A stretch of DNA of 64,000 nt from Pseudooceanicola endophyticus (GTDB lineage Bacteria; Pseudomonadota; Alphaproteobacteria; Rhodobacterales; Rhodobacteraceae): the NCBI RefSeq assembly GCF_018760365.1, contig NZ_JAHIAB010000003.1:124001-188000 (forward strand). Direction: 5' to 3'. Shown here piece after piece: positions 27,081 through 36,500 of this stretch (its first letter is position 1; each line of letters opens with the position of its first letter). Made by a program: the position numbers and the translations under genes. Under the pieces are notes generated by a model. That model saw only the letters and a list, made by a program, of their open reading frames with translations, was not told the DNA's origin and searched no databases.

Positions 27081-27692
27081 ATGGCCATCCCCCATCCGGT
27101 TCCCTTCGGGCCTCTGGCCCGCCGGGCGGCCTTCGCCACCCCTGATGCCGGGCGCGGTGCCGCGCCGGCCGAAGATCCCTACCGCAGCAGCGTGACGCTG
27201 ACGGTGAACGGCACCCCGCACCGGCTGACGCTGGACAATCGCACCACGTTGCTGGACGCGCTGCGCGAGCATCTGCACCTGACCGGCAGCAAGAAGGGCT
27301 GCGACCACGGCCAGTGCGGCGCCTGCACCTGCACCGTGAACGGCACCCGCATCAACACCTGCCTGAGCCTGGCGGTGATGCATGACGGCGACCGGATCGA
27401 GACCATCGAGGGACTGGGCTCGGCGCAGGCGCTGTCGCCCATGCAGCAGGCCTTCGTGGCCCGCGACGGCTTCCAGTGCGGCTATTGCACCCCCGGGCAG
27501 ATCCAGTCCGCCTGTGCCGTGCTGGAGGAGATCCGCGCGAATATCCCCAGCCATGTCACCGCCGATCTGACCGCCCCGGTGCAGATCACCGAGGCCGAGA
27601 TCCGCGAACGCATGTCGGGCAACCTGTGCCGCTGCGGCGCCTATGCCAACATCCTCGCGGCGATCCGCGATGTGGCGGAGGCGCAGGCATGA
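27081..27692 (+). CDS. paoA: Aldehyde oxidoreductase iron-sulfur subunit (PaoA/YagT-like)
   Basis: 203 residues from the ATG at 27081, which has AGGAG at ideal spacing; an upstream ATG at 27057 is less well placed. Plant-type [2Fe-2S] ligands are [12 protein letters not shown], then the Cys of NTCLS; the second cluster uses GFQCGYC and NLCRCGAY. It is the electron-transfer subunit of a xanthine-oxidase-family enzyme. PaoA of E. coli carries a Tat signal; here the N-terminus has only a short ARRAAF and no hydrophobic core, so a cytoplasmic enzyme is more likely. Confidence 0.92.
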   Translation: MAIPHPVPFGPLARRAAFATPDAGRGAAPAEDPYRSSVTLTVNGTPHRLTLDNRTTLLDALREHLHLTGSKKGCDHGQCGACTCTVNGTRINTCLSLAVMHDGDRIETIEGLGSAQALSPMQQAFVARDGFQCGYCTPGQIQSACAVLEEIRANIPSHVTADLTAPVQITEAEIRERMSGNLCRCGAYANILAAIRDVAEAQA

Positions 27693-28642
27693 AACCCTTC
27701 AGCTATCACCGCGCCAGCGATGCCGCCCAGGCCGTGGCCCGCGCCGCCGAATTGCCGGGCGCGCGCTTCATCGCCGGGGGAACCAACCTGCTGGACCTGA
27801 TGAAACTGGGGATCGAGGCGCCGGCCCATCTGATCGACGTCAACGGGCTGGGGCTGGACCAGATCACCGAAACGCCCGCCGGCGGGCTGCGCATCGGAAC
27901 GCTGGTCAGCAATACCGCGCTTTCGGCAGATGACCGGGTGCGCCGCGACTACCCGCTGCTGACCCGCGCCATCGCCGCCGGGGCCAGCGGCCAGCTGCGC
28001 AACAAGGCCACCACCGGGGGCAACCTGCTGCAACGCACGCGCTGCCCCTATTTCTACGACACCGCCATGCCCTGCAACAAGCGCCTGCCCGGGTCCGGCT
28101 GCGCGGCTTCCACGCCCGGCGCGGTGACCCGCCCGCTGGGGGTCATCGGAACTTCGCAGGCCTGCCTTGCCACGCATCCCTCCGACATGGCGGTTGCGCT
28201 GCGGGCCCTCGATGCCGAGGTCGGCACGCTTTCCGCCGACGGCGCCCGGCGCGAGATCCCCCTGGAATCCTTTCACCGGCTGCCTGGCGCCATGCCCGAG
28301 CACGACACCGTGCTGCGCCCCGGAGAGCTGATCACCCATGTCACCCTGCCGGCGCCGGTGGGCGGTCGGCAGCTGTATCACAAGGTGCGCGACCGCGCCT
28401 CCTATGCCTTCGCGCTGGTCTCGGTCGCGCTGATCCTGCAGCCCGACGGCACCGGTCGCGTGGCGCTGGGCGGGGTTGCCCCGAAGCCCTGGCGCCGCCC
28501 CGAGGCCGATGCCGCCTTGCCGCGCGGGGCCGGTGCGGTGATGGAGCGCCTGCTGGAGGGCGCCCGCCCGCTGTCCGGCAATGCCTTCAAGATCCCCCTG
28601 GCCACCCGCACCCTGGCCGCTCTGCTGAAGGAGGCCGCATGA
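27689..28642 (+). CDS. paoB: Aldehyde oxidoreductase FAD-binding subunit (PaoB/YagS-like)
   Basis: 317 residues; ATGA overlap with the preceding gene. The FAD site is seen in [13 protein letters not shown] near 28-40 and TGGNLLQRT near 109-117. Directly after it come C119, C129, C138 and C159 ([20 protein letters not shown]), the insertion that binds an extra [4Fe-4S] cluster in PaoB and 4-hydroxybenzoyl-CoA reductase-type enzymes. That cluster marks the PaoABC branch rather than ordinary xanthine dehydrogenases. Confidence 0.92.
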   Translation: MKPFSYHRASDAAQAVARAAELPGARFIAGGTNLLDLMKLGIEAPAHLIDVNGLGLDQITETPAGGLRIGTLVSNTALSADDRVRRDYPLLTRAIAAGASGQLRNKATTGGNLLQRTRCPYFYDTAMPCNKRLPGSGCAASTPGAVTRPLGVIGTSQACLATHPSDMAVALRALDAEVGTLSADGARREIPLESFHRLPGAMPEHDTVLRPGELITHVTLPAPVGGRQLYHKVRDRASYAFALVSVALILQPDGTGRVALGGVAPKPWRRPEADAALPRGAGAVMERLLEGARPLSGNAFKIPLATRTLAALLKEAA

Positions 28643-30837
28643 TGGATTTCGACCAGCCCGCCGGTGACAGCCGGATCGACCTGTCGCGCATCCTTGGCCA
28701 GCCCGCCACCCGCATCGACGGCCCGCTGAAGGTCAGCGGCGCGGCCCGCTACGCCTATGAGCAGCACGACGTGCTGGAGGGCCAGAAGGTCGGCTATCCG
28801 GTTCTGGCGACCATCGCCCGGGGCCGGATCACCGCCATGCGCACCACTGCCGCAGCGGCCATGCCCGGGGTGATCGGCATCGTCACCGCCCCCGAGGTCG
28901 GCAAGATGCCCAAGCCCTTCGCCTTCAACGTCGCGCCGCTGTTTGGCGGCGACGAGGTGGTGCATTACCACCAGGCCATCGCCGTCGTGGTGGCCGACAG
29001 CTTCGAGGAAGCCCGCGCCGCCGCCGCCCGGGTGGAGGTCGACTATGCCGGGGAGACGGGCGGTTTCGATCTGCATGGGCTCTGGCCCGAGCGGCGCGAG
29101 GATGCCCGCGATCCGGTGGCGCGCGTCGGCGATTTCGAGGCTGCCTTTGCCGCCGCCCCGGTGCGGCTGGACCATGATTACAGCACGCCCGCGCATTCCC
29201 ATGCCATGATGGAGCCCCATGCGACGCTGGCGCATTGGCAGGACGGGCGGCTGACGGTCTGGACCTCCAACCAGATGGTGGAATGGGCGCGCACGGGCCT
29301 GGCCAGCACCTTCGGCCTCTCCGAGGACCAGGTGCGGGTGATCAGCCCCTACGTGGGAGGCGGCTTCGGCACCAAGCTGGTGCTGCGGGCCGATGCGATC
29401 CTGGCGGCGCAGGCGGCGCGGCGGCTGGGCTGTCCGGTGAAGGTGGCGCTGCCGCGTCCGGCGGTGATGAACAACACCTCGCACCGGGCCGCGACGCTGC
29501 AGCGCATCCGCATCGGCGCCGAGGCCGACGGCCGGATCACCGCCATCGCCCATACCGCGCTGTCAAACACGCTGCCCGGCGGGCGGGGCGAGAACGCGGT
29601 GGACCAGAGCCGCTGGTTCTATGCCGGGGCGCACCGGCTTTTCGTCCATCACCTGGGAGAGATGCACCTGCCCGAGTCCAATGCCATGCGCGCCCCCGGC
29701 GAGGCGCCGGGCCTGATGGCGCTGGAGATCGCCATGGACGAGATGGCCGAGAAGCTGCGCATGGACCCGGTGGCCTTCCGGATCCGAAACGACACCCAGG
29801 TCAGCCCCGAGGATCCCGACAAGCCCTTCTCGGACCGGCATTTCAGCGAATGCCTGACCCGCGGCGCGGAGGCCTTCGGCTGGTCTGACCGGCCGCTGCG
29901 CCCGGGCAGCCGCCGCGATGGCGACTGGATGCTGGGCTGGGGCGTGGCCGGGGCCTACCGGGGCGGCCCGGCGATGACCTCGGGGGCGCGGCTGCGGCTG
30001 CAGCCTTCGGGGCGGCTGCTGGTCGAGACCAGCATGACAGACATCGGCACCGGCAGCTACACGATCCTGGCGCAGACGGCAGCCGAGGTGCTGGGCCTGC
30101 CGCTGGAGGCGGTCGAGGTGCGGCTGGGCGACAGCGACCTGCCGGCCTCTGCCGGTTCGGGCGGGCAATGGGGCGCGGCCAGCGCCACCGCCGGGGTCTA
30201 TGCGGCGGGCCTGGCGCTGCGCACCGAGATCGCCCGCCGGCTGGGCGTCAACGATGCCGATACGCTGGTCTTCGAGGCCGGTACGGTCCGGGGCAGCGAC
30301 GGGGCGCGCAGCCTGGCCGATTTGGCCGCCGAAGGAGAGATCGTGGCCGAGGACGCGATCCGCTTCGGCGATTTCCGCAAGCGCCAGATCGTCGCCACCT
30401 TCGGGGCGCATTTCGTCGAGCTGGGCGTGCATGCCCTGACCGGAGAGATCCGCCTGCGCCGGATGCTGGCGGTTTGCGATGCGGGCCGGATCCTGAACCC
30501 GGTGACCGCGCGCAGCCAGGTGATTGGCGGCATGGTCATGGGCGTGGGCGCCGCGCTGATGGAAGAGGCCGCCATCGACACCGGGCGCGGCTTCTTCCCG
30601 GCCCATGACCTGGCCGGCTACGAGGTGCCGGTCCATGCCGATATCCCCGTGCAGGAGGTGATCTTCCTCGACACCGCCGATGCCTCGGCGACACCGCTCA
30701 AGGCCAAGGGCGTCGGAGAGCTGGGTCTGTGCGGCGTGGCGGCGGCGATCGCCAATGCGCTCTACAATGCCACCGGCGTCCGGGTCCGGGACTATCCGCT
30801 GACGCTGGAACACTACCTGGACGAGCTGCCGGCCTGA
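28639..30837 (+). CDS. paoC: Aldehyde oxidoreductase molybdenum-binding subunit (PaoC/YagR-like)
   Basis: 732 residues, matching PaoC. The order of family motifs is intact: [41 protein letters not shown], and the catalytic base E694 in [11 protein letters not shown]. It binds a molybdopterin (cytosine) cofactor and oxidises aldehydes by water addition. It overlaps paoB by four bases. The usual paoD maturation chaperone does not follow, so insertion of the cofactor must rely on a gene elsewhere. The aldehyde is unknown. Confidence 0.92.
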   Translation: MMDFDQPAGDSRIDLSRILGQPATRIDGPLKVSGAARYAYEQHDVLEGQKVGYPVLATIARGRITAMRTTAAAAMPGVIGIVTAPEVGKMPKPFAFNVAPLFGGDEVVHYHQAIAVVVADSFEEARAAAARVEVDYAGETGGFDLHGLWPERREDARDPVARVGDFEAAFAAAPVRLDHDYSTPAHSHAMMEPHATLAHWQDGRLTVWTSNQMVEWARTGLASTFGLSEDQVRVISPYVGGGFGTKLVLRADAILAAQAARRLGCPVKVALPRPAVMNNTSHRAATLQRIRIGAEADGRITAIAHTALSNTLPGGRGENAVDQSRWFYAGAHRLFVHHLGEMHLPESNAMRAPGEAPGLMALEIAMDEMAEKLRMDPVAFRIRNDTQVSPEDPDKPFSDRHFSECLTRGAEAFGWSDRPLRPGSRRDGDWMLGWGVAGAYRGGPAMTSGARLRLQPSGRLLVETSMTDIGTGSYTILAQTAAEVLGLPLEAVEVRLGDSDLPASAGSGGQWGAASATAGVYAAGLALRTEIARRLGVNDADTLVFEAGTVRGSDGARSLADLAAEGEIVAEDAIRFGDFRKRQIVATFGAHFVELGVHALTGEIRLRRMLAVCDAGRILNPVTARSQVIGGMVMGVGAALMEEAAIDTGRGFFPAHDLAGYEVPVHADIPVQEVIFLDTADASATPLKAKGVGELGLCGVAAAIANALYNATGVRVRDYPLTLEHYLDELPA

Positions 30838-31002
30838 GGCGCTCTCCGGTTCGGCGCGGGGCTTGCTCCGTGCCGGGCCGGCTCTCCCAGGGTCATCTGC
30901 ATCGCGACGCAAGGTTTTGCGTTAACGCCCTTGTGAAGCTCCGTGATCGGTCGTTAGCATGTGCCTAATCAATGGCACGAAATCGATGATGGAGAGTAGT
31001 CG

Positions 31003-32010
31003 ATGAAACACCAGACCCTCTGGGCCGGCATTGCCCTGGCCGCAGCCCTGACCGCCGGCAGCGCCGGCGCGCAGGAGATGTCGTTCTTCCGGATCGGCAC
31101 CGGCGGCACCTCGGGAACCTACTACCCGATCGGCGGTCTGCTCGCCAACGCGATCTCGAGCCCGCCTGGCTCGCGCGCCTGTGACCAGGGCGGTTCCTGC
31201 GGCGTGCCGGGCCTGGTGGCCTCGGCGCTGTCCTCGAACGGCTCGGTTGCCAACATCAACGCGATTGCCGGCGGTACGCTGGAATCGGGCTTCTCGCAGT
31301 CCGACGTCGCGACTTGGGCCTATACCGGCACCGGCATCTGGGACGGCAAGCCCGCGGTCGAGAAGCTGCGCGCCATCGCCACGCTCTACCCTGAATCCAT
31401 CCACCTGGTCGCCAGCGCAGAGTCGGGCGTGAAAAGCGTCGCCGACCTGAAGGGCAAGCGCGTCTCGATGGACGAGCCGGGCTCGGGCACGCTGGTTGAT
31501 GCACGCATCATCCTGGAGGGCTACGGCCTGAGCCAGGACGACGTGAAGGCCGAGTTCCTGAAACCCGATCAGGCGGCGGACCGGATGCGTGACGGCGCCA
31601 TGGACGCCTTCTTCTTCGTCGGCGGCTACCCGGCGGGCGCCATCGCCGAGCTGGCCAGCCAGCACGACGTGACCATCGTGCCGATCTCCTGCGACGAGGC
31701 CCCCTCGATCTGCGAGACCTACGGCTTCTTCTCGGCCGACATGATCCCGGGCGGCACCTATGAGGGCGTCGCGGCGGACACCCCGACCCTGTCTGTGGGC
31801 GCGCAGTGGATCACCTCGGCCGACCAGCCCGAGGATCTGATCTACGGCATCACCAAGGCGCTGTGGAACGAGAACACCCGCAAGCAGCTGGACGCGGGCC
31901 ACGCCAAGGGCAAGTCGATCACGCTGGAGACCGCGCTGGACGGCATCGGCATCCCGCTGCACCCGGGCGCCGAGAAGTTCTACAAGGAAGCCGGCCTGAT
32001 TTCCGAGTGA
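31003..32010 (+). CDS. TAXI family TRAP transporter solute-binding protein
   Basis: 335 residues with a signal peptide (MKHQTLWAGIALAAALTAG, cleavage near GAQ-E). The TAXI signature is FRIGTGGTSGTYYPIGGLLA near residues 28-47. Later, GSGTLVDARIILEGYGL and VGGYPAGAIAELA fit the family. It is the periplasmic receptor for an organic acid, perhaps glutamate or 2-oxoglutarate. A strong terminator-like hairpin separates it from the permease, which would give more receptor than permease. GGAGAG precedes the ATG. Confidence 0.93.
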   Translation: MKHQTLWAGIALAAALTAGSAGAQEMSFFRIGTGGTSGTYYPIGGLLANAISSPPGSRACDQGGSCGVPGLVASALSSNGSVANINAIAGGTLESGFSQSDVATWAYTGTGIWDGKPAVEKLRAIATLYPESIHLVASAESGVKSVADLKGKRVSMDEPGSGTLVDARIILEGYGLSQDDVKAEFLKPDQAADRMRDGAMDAFFFVGGYPAGAIAELASQHDVTIVPISCDEAPSICETYGFFSADMIPGGTYEGVAADTPTLSVGAQWITSADQPEDLIYGITKALWNENTRKQLDAGHAKGKSITLETALDGIGIPLHPGAEKFYKEAGLISE

Positions 32011-32035
32011 TCCGGCCCGACAGAGGCTGATCGGA

Positions 32036-32070
32036 ACGGGGCCGTGCATGTCGCGGCCCCGTCTCTTTTT
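32036..32070 (+). terminator. Terminator or attenuator between TAXI receptor and permease
   Basis: ACGGGGCCG (32036-32044) pairs with CGGCCCCGT (32054-32062), followed by CTCTTTTT. A classic intrinsic terminator shape, placed inside the operon. Partial readthrough would set the receptor:permease ratio. Confidence 0.8.
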
Positions 32071-32142
32071 CATGTGCTTGCCGGGACGGGTCCCACCGGG
32101 TCCGGTCCGGCGTTTTTCATGTTTCATCCATCCGGAGTCCCG

Positions 32143-34227
32143 ATGACCCAGGACAAACCCCAAACGCCGCCGCCCGAGGGCGAGGAGATCCGCAGCCTCA
32201 GCGCCGACGAACTTCAGGCACTGGAAGAGAAATTCGACCCCGAGCTGCGTTTCCGGGTGCTGGCGCGGCCACTGGCCATCGCCGCCTCGCTGATCCTGTT
32301 CGCGCTGTCGTGCTATCACTACTACACCGCCGGCTTCGGCATTCCCCAGGCCACCACCCACCGCGGGCTGCACATGGGCACGACGCTGGCGCTGGTGTTC
32401 CTGAGCTTCTCGGCCTTCGGCAAGAAAGAGATCAAGCCCTCGGTGCTGGCGCCGCTGGGCCTGCCGATCTGGGACTGGGTGTTCATGATCGCGGGCGCGA
32501 TCGCCGCCTTCTACGTGCCCTGGATCTACGCGGATCTGGCGTTCCGGGTCGGCAACCCGCTGCCCATCGACATCGCCATGGGCACCATCCTGATCGTCGT
32601 GCTGCTTGAGGCGGTGCGCCGTTCGATGGGCTGGCCGCTGCCGGTGATCGCGCTGATCTTCATCGCCTATGCCTATTTCGGCAAAAGCATGCCCGGCATC
32701 CTGGTGCATCCGGGCGCCAGCTGGGCCAATATCGTCAACCACCTCTACCTGACCTCTCAGGGGGTCTACGGCACGGCCCTGGGGGTGATCGCGACCTACG
32801 TGTTCCACTTCGTGCTGTTCGGCGTCATGGCGACGCGGATCGGGCTGGGGCAGCTGTTCATCGATATCGCCTCGGCGCTGGCGGGGCGCTATGCGGGCGG
32901 TCCGGCGAAGGTCTCGGTGGTGTCCTCGGCGCTGCTGGGCTCGATCTCGGGCTCGTCCATCGCAAATACGGTGACCACCGGGTCGCTGACCATCCCGGCG
33001 ATGATCCGCATCGGCTATCCGCGCCACTTCGCGGCGGCGGTCGAGGCCGCGTCCTCCACCGGGGGGCAGATCACGCCGCCGGTGATGGGCGCCGTGGCCT
33101 TCCTGATGATCGAATATCTGGGCGTGCCGCTGACCACCATCCTGACCGCGGCACTGGTGCCGGCCTTCATGCACTTCTTCGGGGTGCTGGTGCAGGTGCA
33201 CCTTGAGGCCCGCCGCCTTGGCCTGCGCGGCCTTTCGGCGTCCGAGCTGCCCAATGCCTGGAAGGTCTTCAAGAAGGGCTGGCTGTCGGTTCTGCCGCTG
33301 GTCATCCTGGTCGCCGTGCTGCTGTCGGGCCGCACGCCCTTCGCCGCCGCCTTCTACTCGATCTCGGCCTGCATCGTGGTGCTGGCGATTCAGCAGATCA
33401 TGGCCGGTGGCCTGGTCGAGGGCCTGAAGGGCACCGTGCACGGGGTCTGGGAAGGCTTCATCCTGGGCGCGCGCCAGTCGCTTTCGGTGACCGCCGCCGC
33501 CGCCCTTGTGGGCGTGGTGATCGGTGTCGTGACGCTGACCGGCGTCGGCTTCAAGATCGCCTACATGGTGACCGGGGTCGCCGCCAACTGGGCAACCGAA
33601 GTGTCGGGCTGGCTGTCGGTGCTGCCGTTCGAGGTGATGGGCGTCTCGACGCTGACGCTGCTGTTCACGCTGCTGCTGACGGCGATCGTCTGCATCCTGA
33701 TGGGCTGCGGCATCCCGACGACGGCGAACTACATCATCATGGTCGCCGTGGCCGCGCCGGTGCTGGGCCTGCTGCAGGTGCAGCCGCTGGTCGCGCATTT
33801 CTTCGTCTTCTACTACGGGGTGCTGGCGGATGTGACGCCGCCCGTGGCGATGGCGGCCTATGCGGGTGCGGGGATCGCGGGGGCCAATGCCTTCAAGGCC
33901 GGCAACACCGCCTTCCGCCTCAGCATGGGCAAGGCGCTGGTGCCGTTCATCTTCGTTTTCCAGCCGGCGCTGCTGCTGGTGACCGACGGCTTCACCTGGC
34001 CGGCCTTCTTCCTGGCCTTCGGGGGCGCGGTTCTGGGCATCTGGGCGCTGTCGGCGGCGGTGTCGAACTGGCTTTTCGCGCCGCTCGCCTGGTTTGAACG
34101 CATCGTTCTGGCGCTGGCGGCGATCCTGCTGGTCGCTCCGGATCTGACGGCGACCGTGGTGGGCATCGTGCTGATCCTGCCGACGGCGTTGCGCCAGCTG
34201 CTGGGCAAGCGCGCCGCCCCCGCTTAA
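32143..34227 (+). CDS. TRAP transporter permease, 4TM/12TM fusion
   Basis: 694 residues from the ATG that follows GGAG in TCCGGAGTCCCG; an earlier in-frame ATG lies in the terminator and is rejected. An N-terminal soluble stretch (EEIRSLSADELQALEEKFDP) precedes a four-helix DctQ-like part and a DctM-like part of about 12 segments with SGSSIANTVTTGS, STGGQITPPVMGAVAF and MGCGIPTTANY. Fused permeases are the rule in TAXI systems, so this with the receptor makes a complete sodium-driven carboxylate importer. Confidence 0.93.
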   Translation: MTQDKPQTPPPEGEEIRSLSADELQALEEKFDPELRFRVLARPLAIAASLILFALSCYHYYTAGFGIPQATTHRGLHMGTTLALVFLSFSAFGKKEIKPSVLAPLGLPIWDWVFMIAGAIAAFYVPWIYADLAFRVGNPLPIDIAMGTILIVVLLEAVRRSMGWPLPVIALIFIAYAYFGKSMPGILVHPGASWANIVNHLYLTSQGVYGTALGVIATYVFHFVLFGVMATRIGLGQLFIDIASALAGRYAGGPAKVSVVSSALLGSISGSSIANTVTTGSLTIPAMIRIGYPRHFAAAVEAASSTGGQITPPVMGAVAFLMIEYLGVPLTTILTAALVPAFMHFFGVLVQVHLEARRLGLRGLSASELPNAWKVFKKGWLSVLPLVILVAVLLSGRTPFAAAFYSISACIVVLAIQQIMAGGLVEGLKGTVHGVWEGFILGARQSLSVTAAAALVGVVIGVVTLTGVGFKIAYMVTGVAANWATEVSGWLSVLPFEVMGVSTLTLLFTLLLTAIVCILMGCGIPTTANYIIMVAVAAPVLGLLQVQPLVAHFFVFYYGVLADVTPPVAMAAYAGAGIAGANAFKAGNTAFRLSMGKALVPFIFVFQPALLLVTDGFTWPAFFLAFGGAVLGIWALSAAVSNWLFAPLAWFERIVLALAAILLVAPDLTATVVGIVLILPTALRQLLGKRAAPA

Positions 34228-34253
34228 GCCTATCCGGATCGCTGAAATCCCTG

Positions 34254-34287
34254 ACCGGCGCCCGTCCTGCGGGCGCCGGTTTTCGTT
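34254..34287 (+). terminator. Intrinsic terminator after the TRAP permease
   Basis: ACCGGCGCCCG-TCCTG-CGGGCGCCGGT, a perfect 11-bp stem at 34254-34280, then TTTCGTTT. Twenty-six bases after the stop. Confidence 0.85.
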
Positions 34288-34549
34288 TCGCTCAGCCTCT
34301 GGTCGTGGGGCGGGTGCCATTGTCCGCCGGGCAAGGGGATGTGACCTGACGCAGGGTTGACAGCCCCATGCCGCAGCGCGGAAAGTTCCCGGGTTTCCCC
34401 GTGACGCGTGTTGCAAGGTACATAGTTATTATGCCCGGCCGCGGCCGACCGGGGCAGAGACCAAGGCCGGTTGCGCAGGCATTTCCGCCCCGTCCGGCAC
34501 AGGCCCCTTGCCCGGCCTCCGGCGTCCGGCGCCGTAGGAAAGCCAACAG
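34288..34549. other. Intergenic region upstream of the PHA-synthase-like gene
   Basis: About 260 bases with a less GC-rich island near 34410-34432 (TGCAAGGTACATAGTTATTA), the likely promoter of the next gene, although no well-spaced -35/-10 pair is convincing. TTGACA occurs at 34356-34361 without a matching -10. No gene or RNA is seen. Confidence 0.4.
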
Positions 34550-35668
34550 ATGACCGACAAGACGACTTCCCCGAAGATCGAGCATTCCGTGCCCTGGTTC
34601 TGGCCCATGGCCGCCTGGATGGAGATGGAGGATGCCGGGTTCAAGGCGCTGGAAGACAGCCTGCGCTACATCGGAGAGGCGGTGGCGATCACCCGCCCGC
34701 CAGAGCCGAAATGGGCCACGAAGAACGACATCGTGCTGGATCTCGACACCATGCGGCTGCGTGATTTCGGCGGCAGCGGCACCGGCCTGCCGGTGATCGT
34801 GGATGCGCCCTTCGCGGGCCATTCCTCGACCATCGCGGATTACGACGTCGGGCAGAGCCTGGTGGAAACGCTGGTGGGCTGCGGTCTGGGCCGGGTGCTG
34901 TGCACCGACTGGAAGACCGCCACCCCCGAGATGCGCGACTTCGACATCGACAAGTACCTGGCCGAGATCAACGTCGCGGTCGACGACCTGGGCGGCAAGG
35001 TGATCCTGGTCGGGCTGTGCCAGGGCGGCTGGATGTCGGCCATGTATGCCGCCCGCTTCCCCGAGAAGGTCGCGGGGCTGGTGCTGGCGGGCTCTCCGAT
35101 CGACACCGATGCCGGGGACGGCCCGATCCGCAACATGGCGCATGAGATCCCGCTGTCGGTCTACGAGGACATGGTGAAGGCGGGCAAGGGGCGGATGCTG
35201 GGGCAGTTCATGCTGACCGGCTGGAAGAACATGCACCCCGACAAGCAGTACCTGAACAAGTTCATTGACCTCTATACCCATATCGAGGACGAGGATTACC
35301 TGGAGCGCAGCGAGACCTTCGAAAGCTGGTACGAACGCCCGCTTGACCTGCCGGGGCGCTATTACCTTCAGGCGATCGAGCTGCTGTTCAAGAAGAACCT
35401 CTTCGCGAAGGGAGAGTTCATCGGGCTGGGCCGCAAGCTGGATCTGGGGGCGATCACCTGTCCCGCCTTCCTGCTGGCCGGCGAAAGCGACGACATCACC
35501 ACGCAGGAACAGGTCTTTGCCGCGCGCGGCTTGCTGGGCACCCCGGATGCGCAGATCACGCAGAAGCTGGTGCCGGGCGGCCATATCGGCCTCTTCATGG
35601 GGCGCCGCACCCTGACCGATACCTGGCCGGGCATCGCCGAATGGATCGCCGCCACCGGCGGCCGATGA
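34550..35668 (+). CDS. Alpha/beta hydrolase related to PHA synthases and intracellular PHB depolymerases
   Basis: 372 residues. The nucleophile elbow reads VGLCQGGW with C157 in place of Ser, as in PhaC-type polyhydroxyalkanoate synthases. The acid is probably D314 or D315 (GESDDITT) and the base H345 in PGGHIGLFMGRR, which resembles both PhaC and PhaZ1-like proteins. The length fits class III PhaC (about 355 residues), but no phaE partner, phasin or phaR gene is nearby. Without these, true polymerase activity is uncertain; an acyl-transferase or thioesterase role is possible. It has its own terminator and no operon partner. Confidence 0.7.
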   Translation: MTDKTTSPKIEHSVPWFWPMAAWMEMEDAGFKALEDSLRYIGEAVAITRPPEPKWATKNDIVLDLDTMRLRDFGGSGTGLPVIVDAPFAGHSSTIADYDVGQSLVETLVGCGLGRVLCTDWKTATPEMRDFDIDKYLAEINVAVDDLGGKVILVGLCQGGWMSAMYAARFPEKVAGLVLAGSPIDTDAGDGPIRNMAHEIPLSVYEDMVKAGKGRMLGQFMLTGWKNMHPDKQYLNKFIDLYTHIEDEDYLERSETFESWYERPLDLPGRYYLQAIELLFKKNLFAKGEFIGLGRKLDLGAITCPAFLLAGESDDITTQEQVFAARGLLGTPDAQITQKLVPGGHIGLFMGRRTLTDTWPGIAEWIAATGGR

Positions 35669-35694
35669 GTCTATCGTCTTCGGAAACACCATGG

Positions 35695-35734
35695 CGCCGC
35701 GCCTCCTGTCCGGGGGCGCGGCGTCTTGCGTTTT
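35695..35734 (+). terminator. Intrinsic terminator after the PHA-synthase-like gene
   Basis: CGCCGCGCC (35695-35703) pairs with GGCGCGGCG (35715-35723), followed by TCTTGCGTTTTC. Confidence 0.7.
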
Positions 35735-35888
35735 CAGGAACCGTCAGCGTTTCGGAAGGGCACCCTTGCTGATCCGTTAAGAAACGCCACAGCCTGTTGC
35801 GCGTTGGGTCTCCAGAGGCGCGGCAGGGCGCCGCGACGCCCGTAAGGGGCCGTCCCGCCCATGCCCGCCCAGAAGAAAGGAGATTCCC

Positions 35889-36428
35889 ATGGCATTGGAC
35901 AGAACCGCGAACCCGTTCCTGGGGCTTGAACATGTCGGCGTCGTCGTCCCGGACATCAGGCAGGCGGAAACCTTCTTCGAGGAGGCCTTTGGCGCCACCG
36001 TGCTGTTTCGCGCCGCCACCCCGGAGGGGCCCTCGATCCCCGGAGAGAAGATGCACCCGATCAACGGCCTGGCCGAGGGCAGCGCGATGCGCGCCGTGAC
36101 CATGCTGCGGCTGGGCAACAGCGCCCAGGTGGAGCTGTTCGAGATCTCCCATCCGGGCCGCGAGGACCAGCCCCGCTTCGAGGACATGGGGCCGCAGCAT
36201 TTCTCGGTCTACTGCTCGGACATGGAGGCCGCCGCAGAGCGGCTTGAGGCGGCGGGCGCGACCCTGCTGGACGGCCCGGTGGCGGGCATGGGGCCCGAGG
36301 AAGGCAAGGGCAATGCCTCGCGCTTCTGCCGCACGCCCTGGGGGCTGCTGCTGGAATTCGCGCATATGCCCTCGGCCATGCAGTACGATCCCGAGGCCAC
36401 GCAAACCCGCTGGTATCCCTCCCGCTGA
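35889..36428 (+). CDS. VOC family protein (glyoxalase / methylmalonyl-CoA epimerase-like)
   Basis: 179 residues with two VOC half-domains. Probable metal ligands are the His of LEHVGVVVPD, the Glu of QVELFEI, the His of PQHFSVYC and the Glu of LLLEFAHMP, so the site looks complete. The unusual C-terminal tail (AMQYDPEATQTRWYPSR) is seen in a subgroup of proteobacterial VOC proteins of unknown substrate. AAGGAG precedes the ATG. The MFS transporter starts 72 bases later and may export or import its substrate. Confidence 0.85.
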   Translation: MALDRTANPFLGLEHVGVVVPDIRQAETFFEEAFGATVLFRAATPEGPSIPGEKMHPINGLAEGSAMRAVTMLRLGNSAQVELFEISHPGREDQPRFEDMGPQHFSVYCSDMEAAAERLEAAGATLLDGPVAGMGPEEGKGNASRFCRTPWGLLLEFAHMPSAMQYDPEATQTRWYPSR

Positions 36429-36500
36429 ACCCTTCCTTCGGGCGGGGGCGGTGATCCGGCCCCGCCCGGATCCCGACCGCCGCTTCCGAAAGGAGATCAG

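Noticed and set aside
30922-34416. Open frame of 1164 codons on the minus strand
   Set aside because: It runs antisense to the TAXI-TRAP genes and is rich in Arg, Gln, His and Gly, the product of GC-rich codon bias on the other strand. No family motif.
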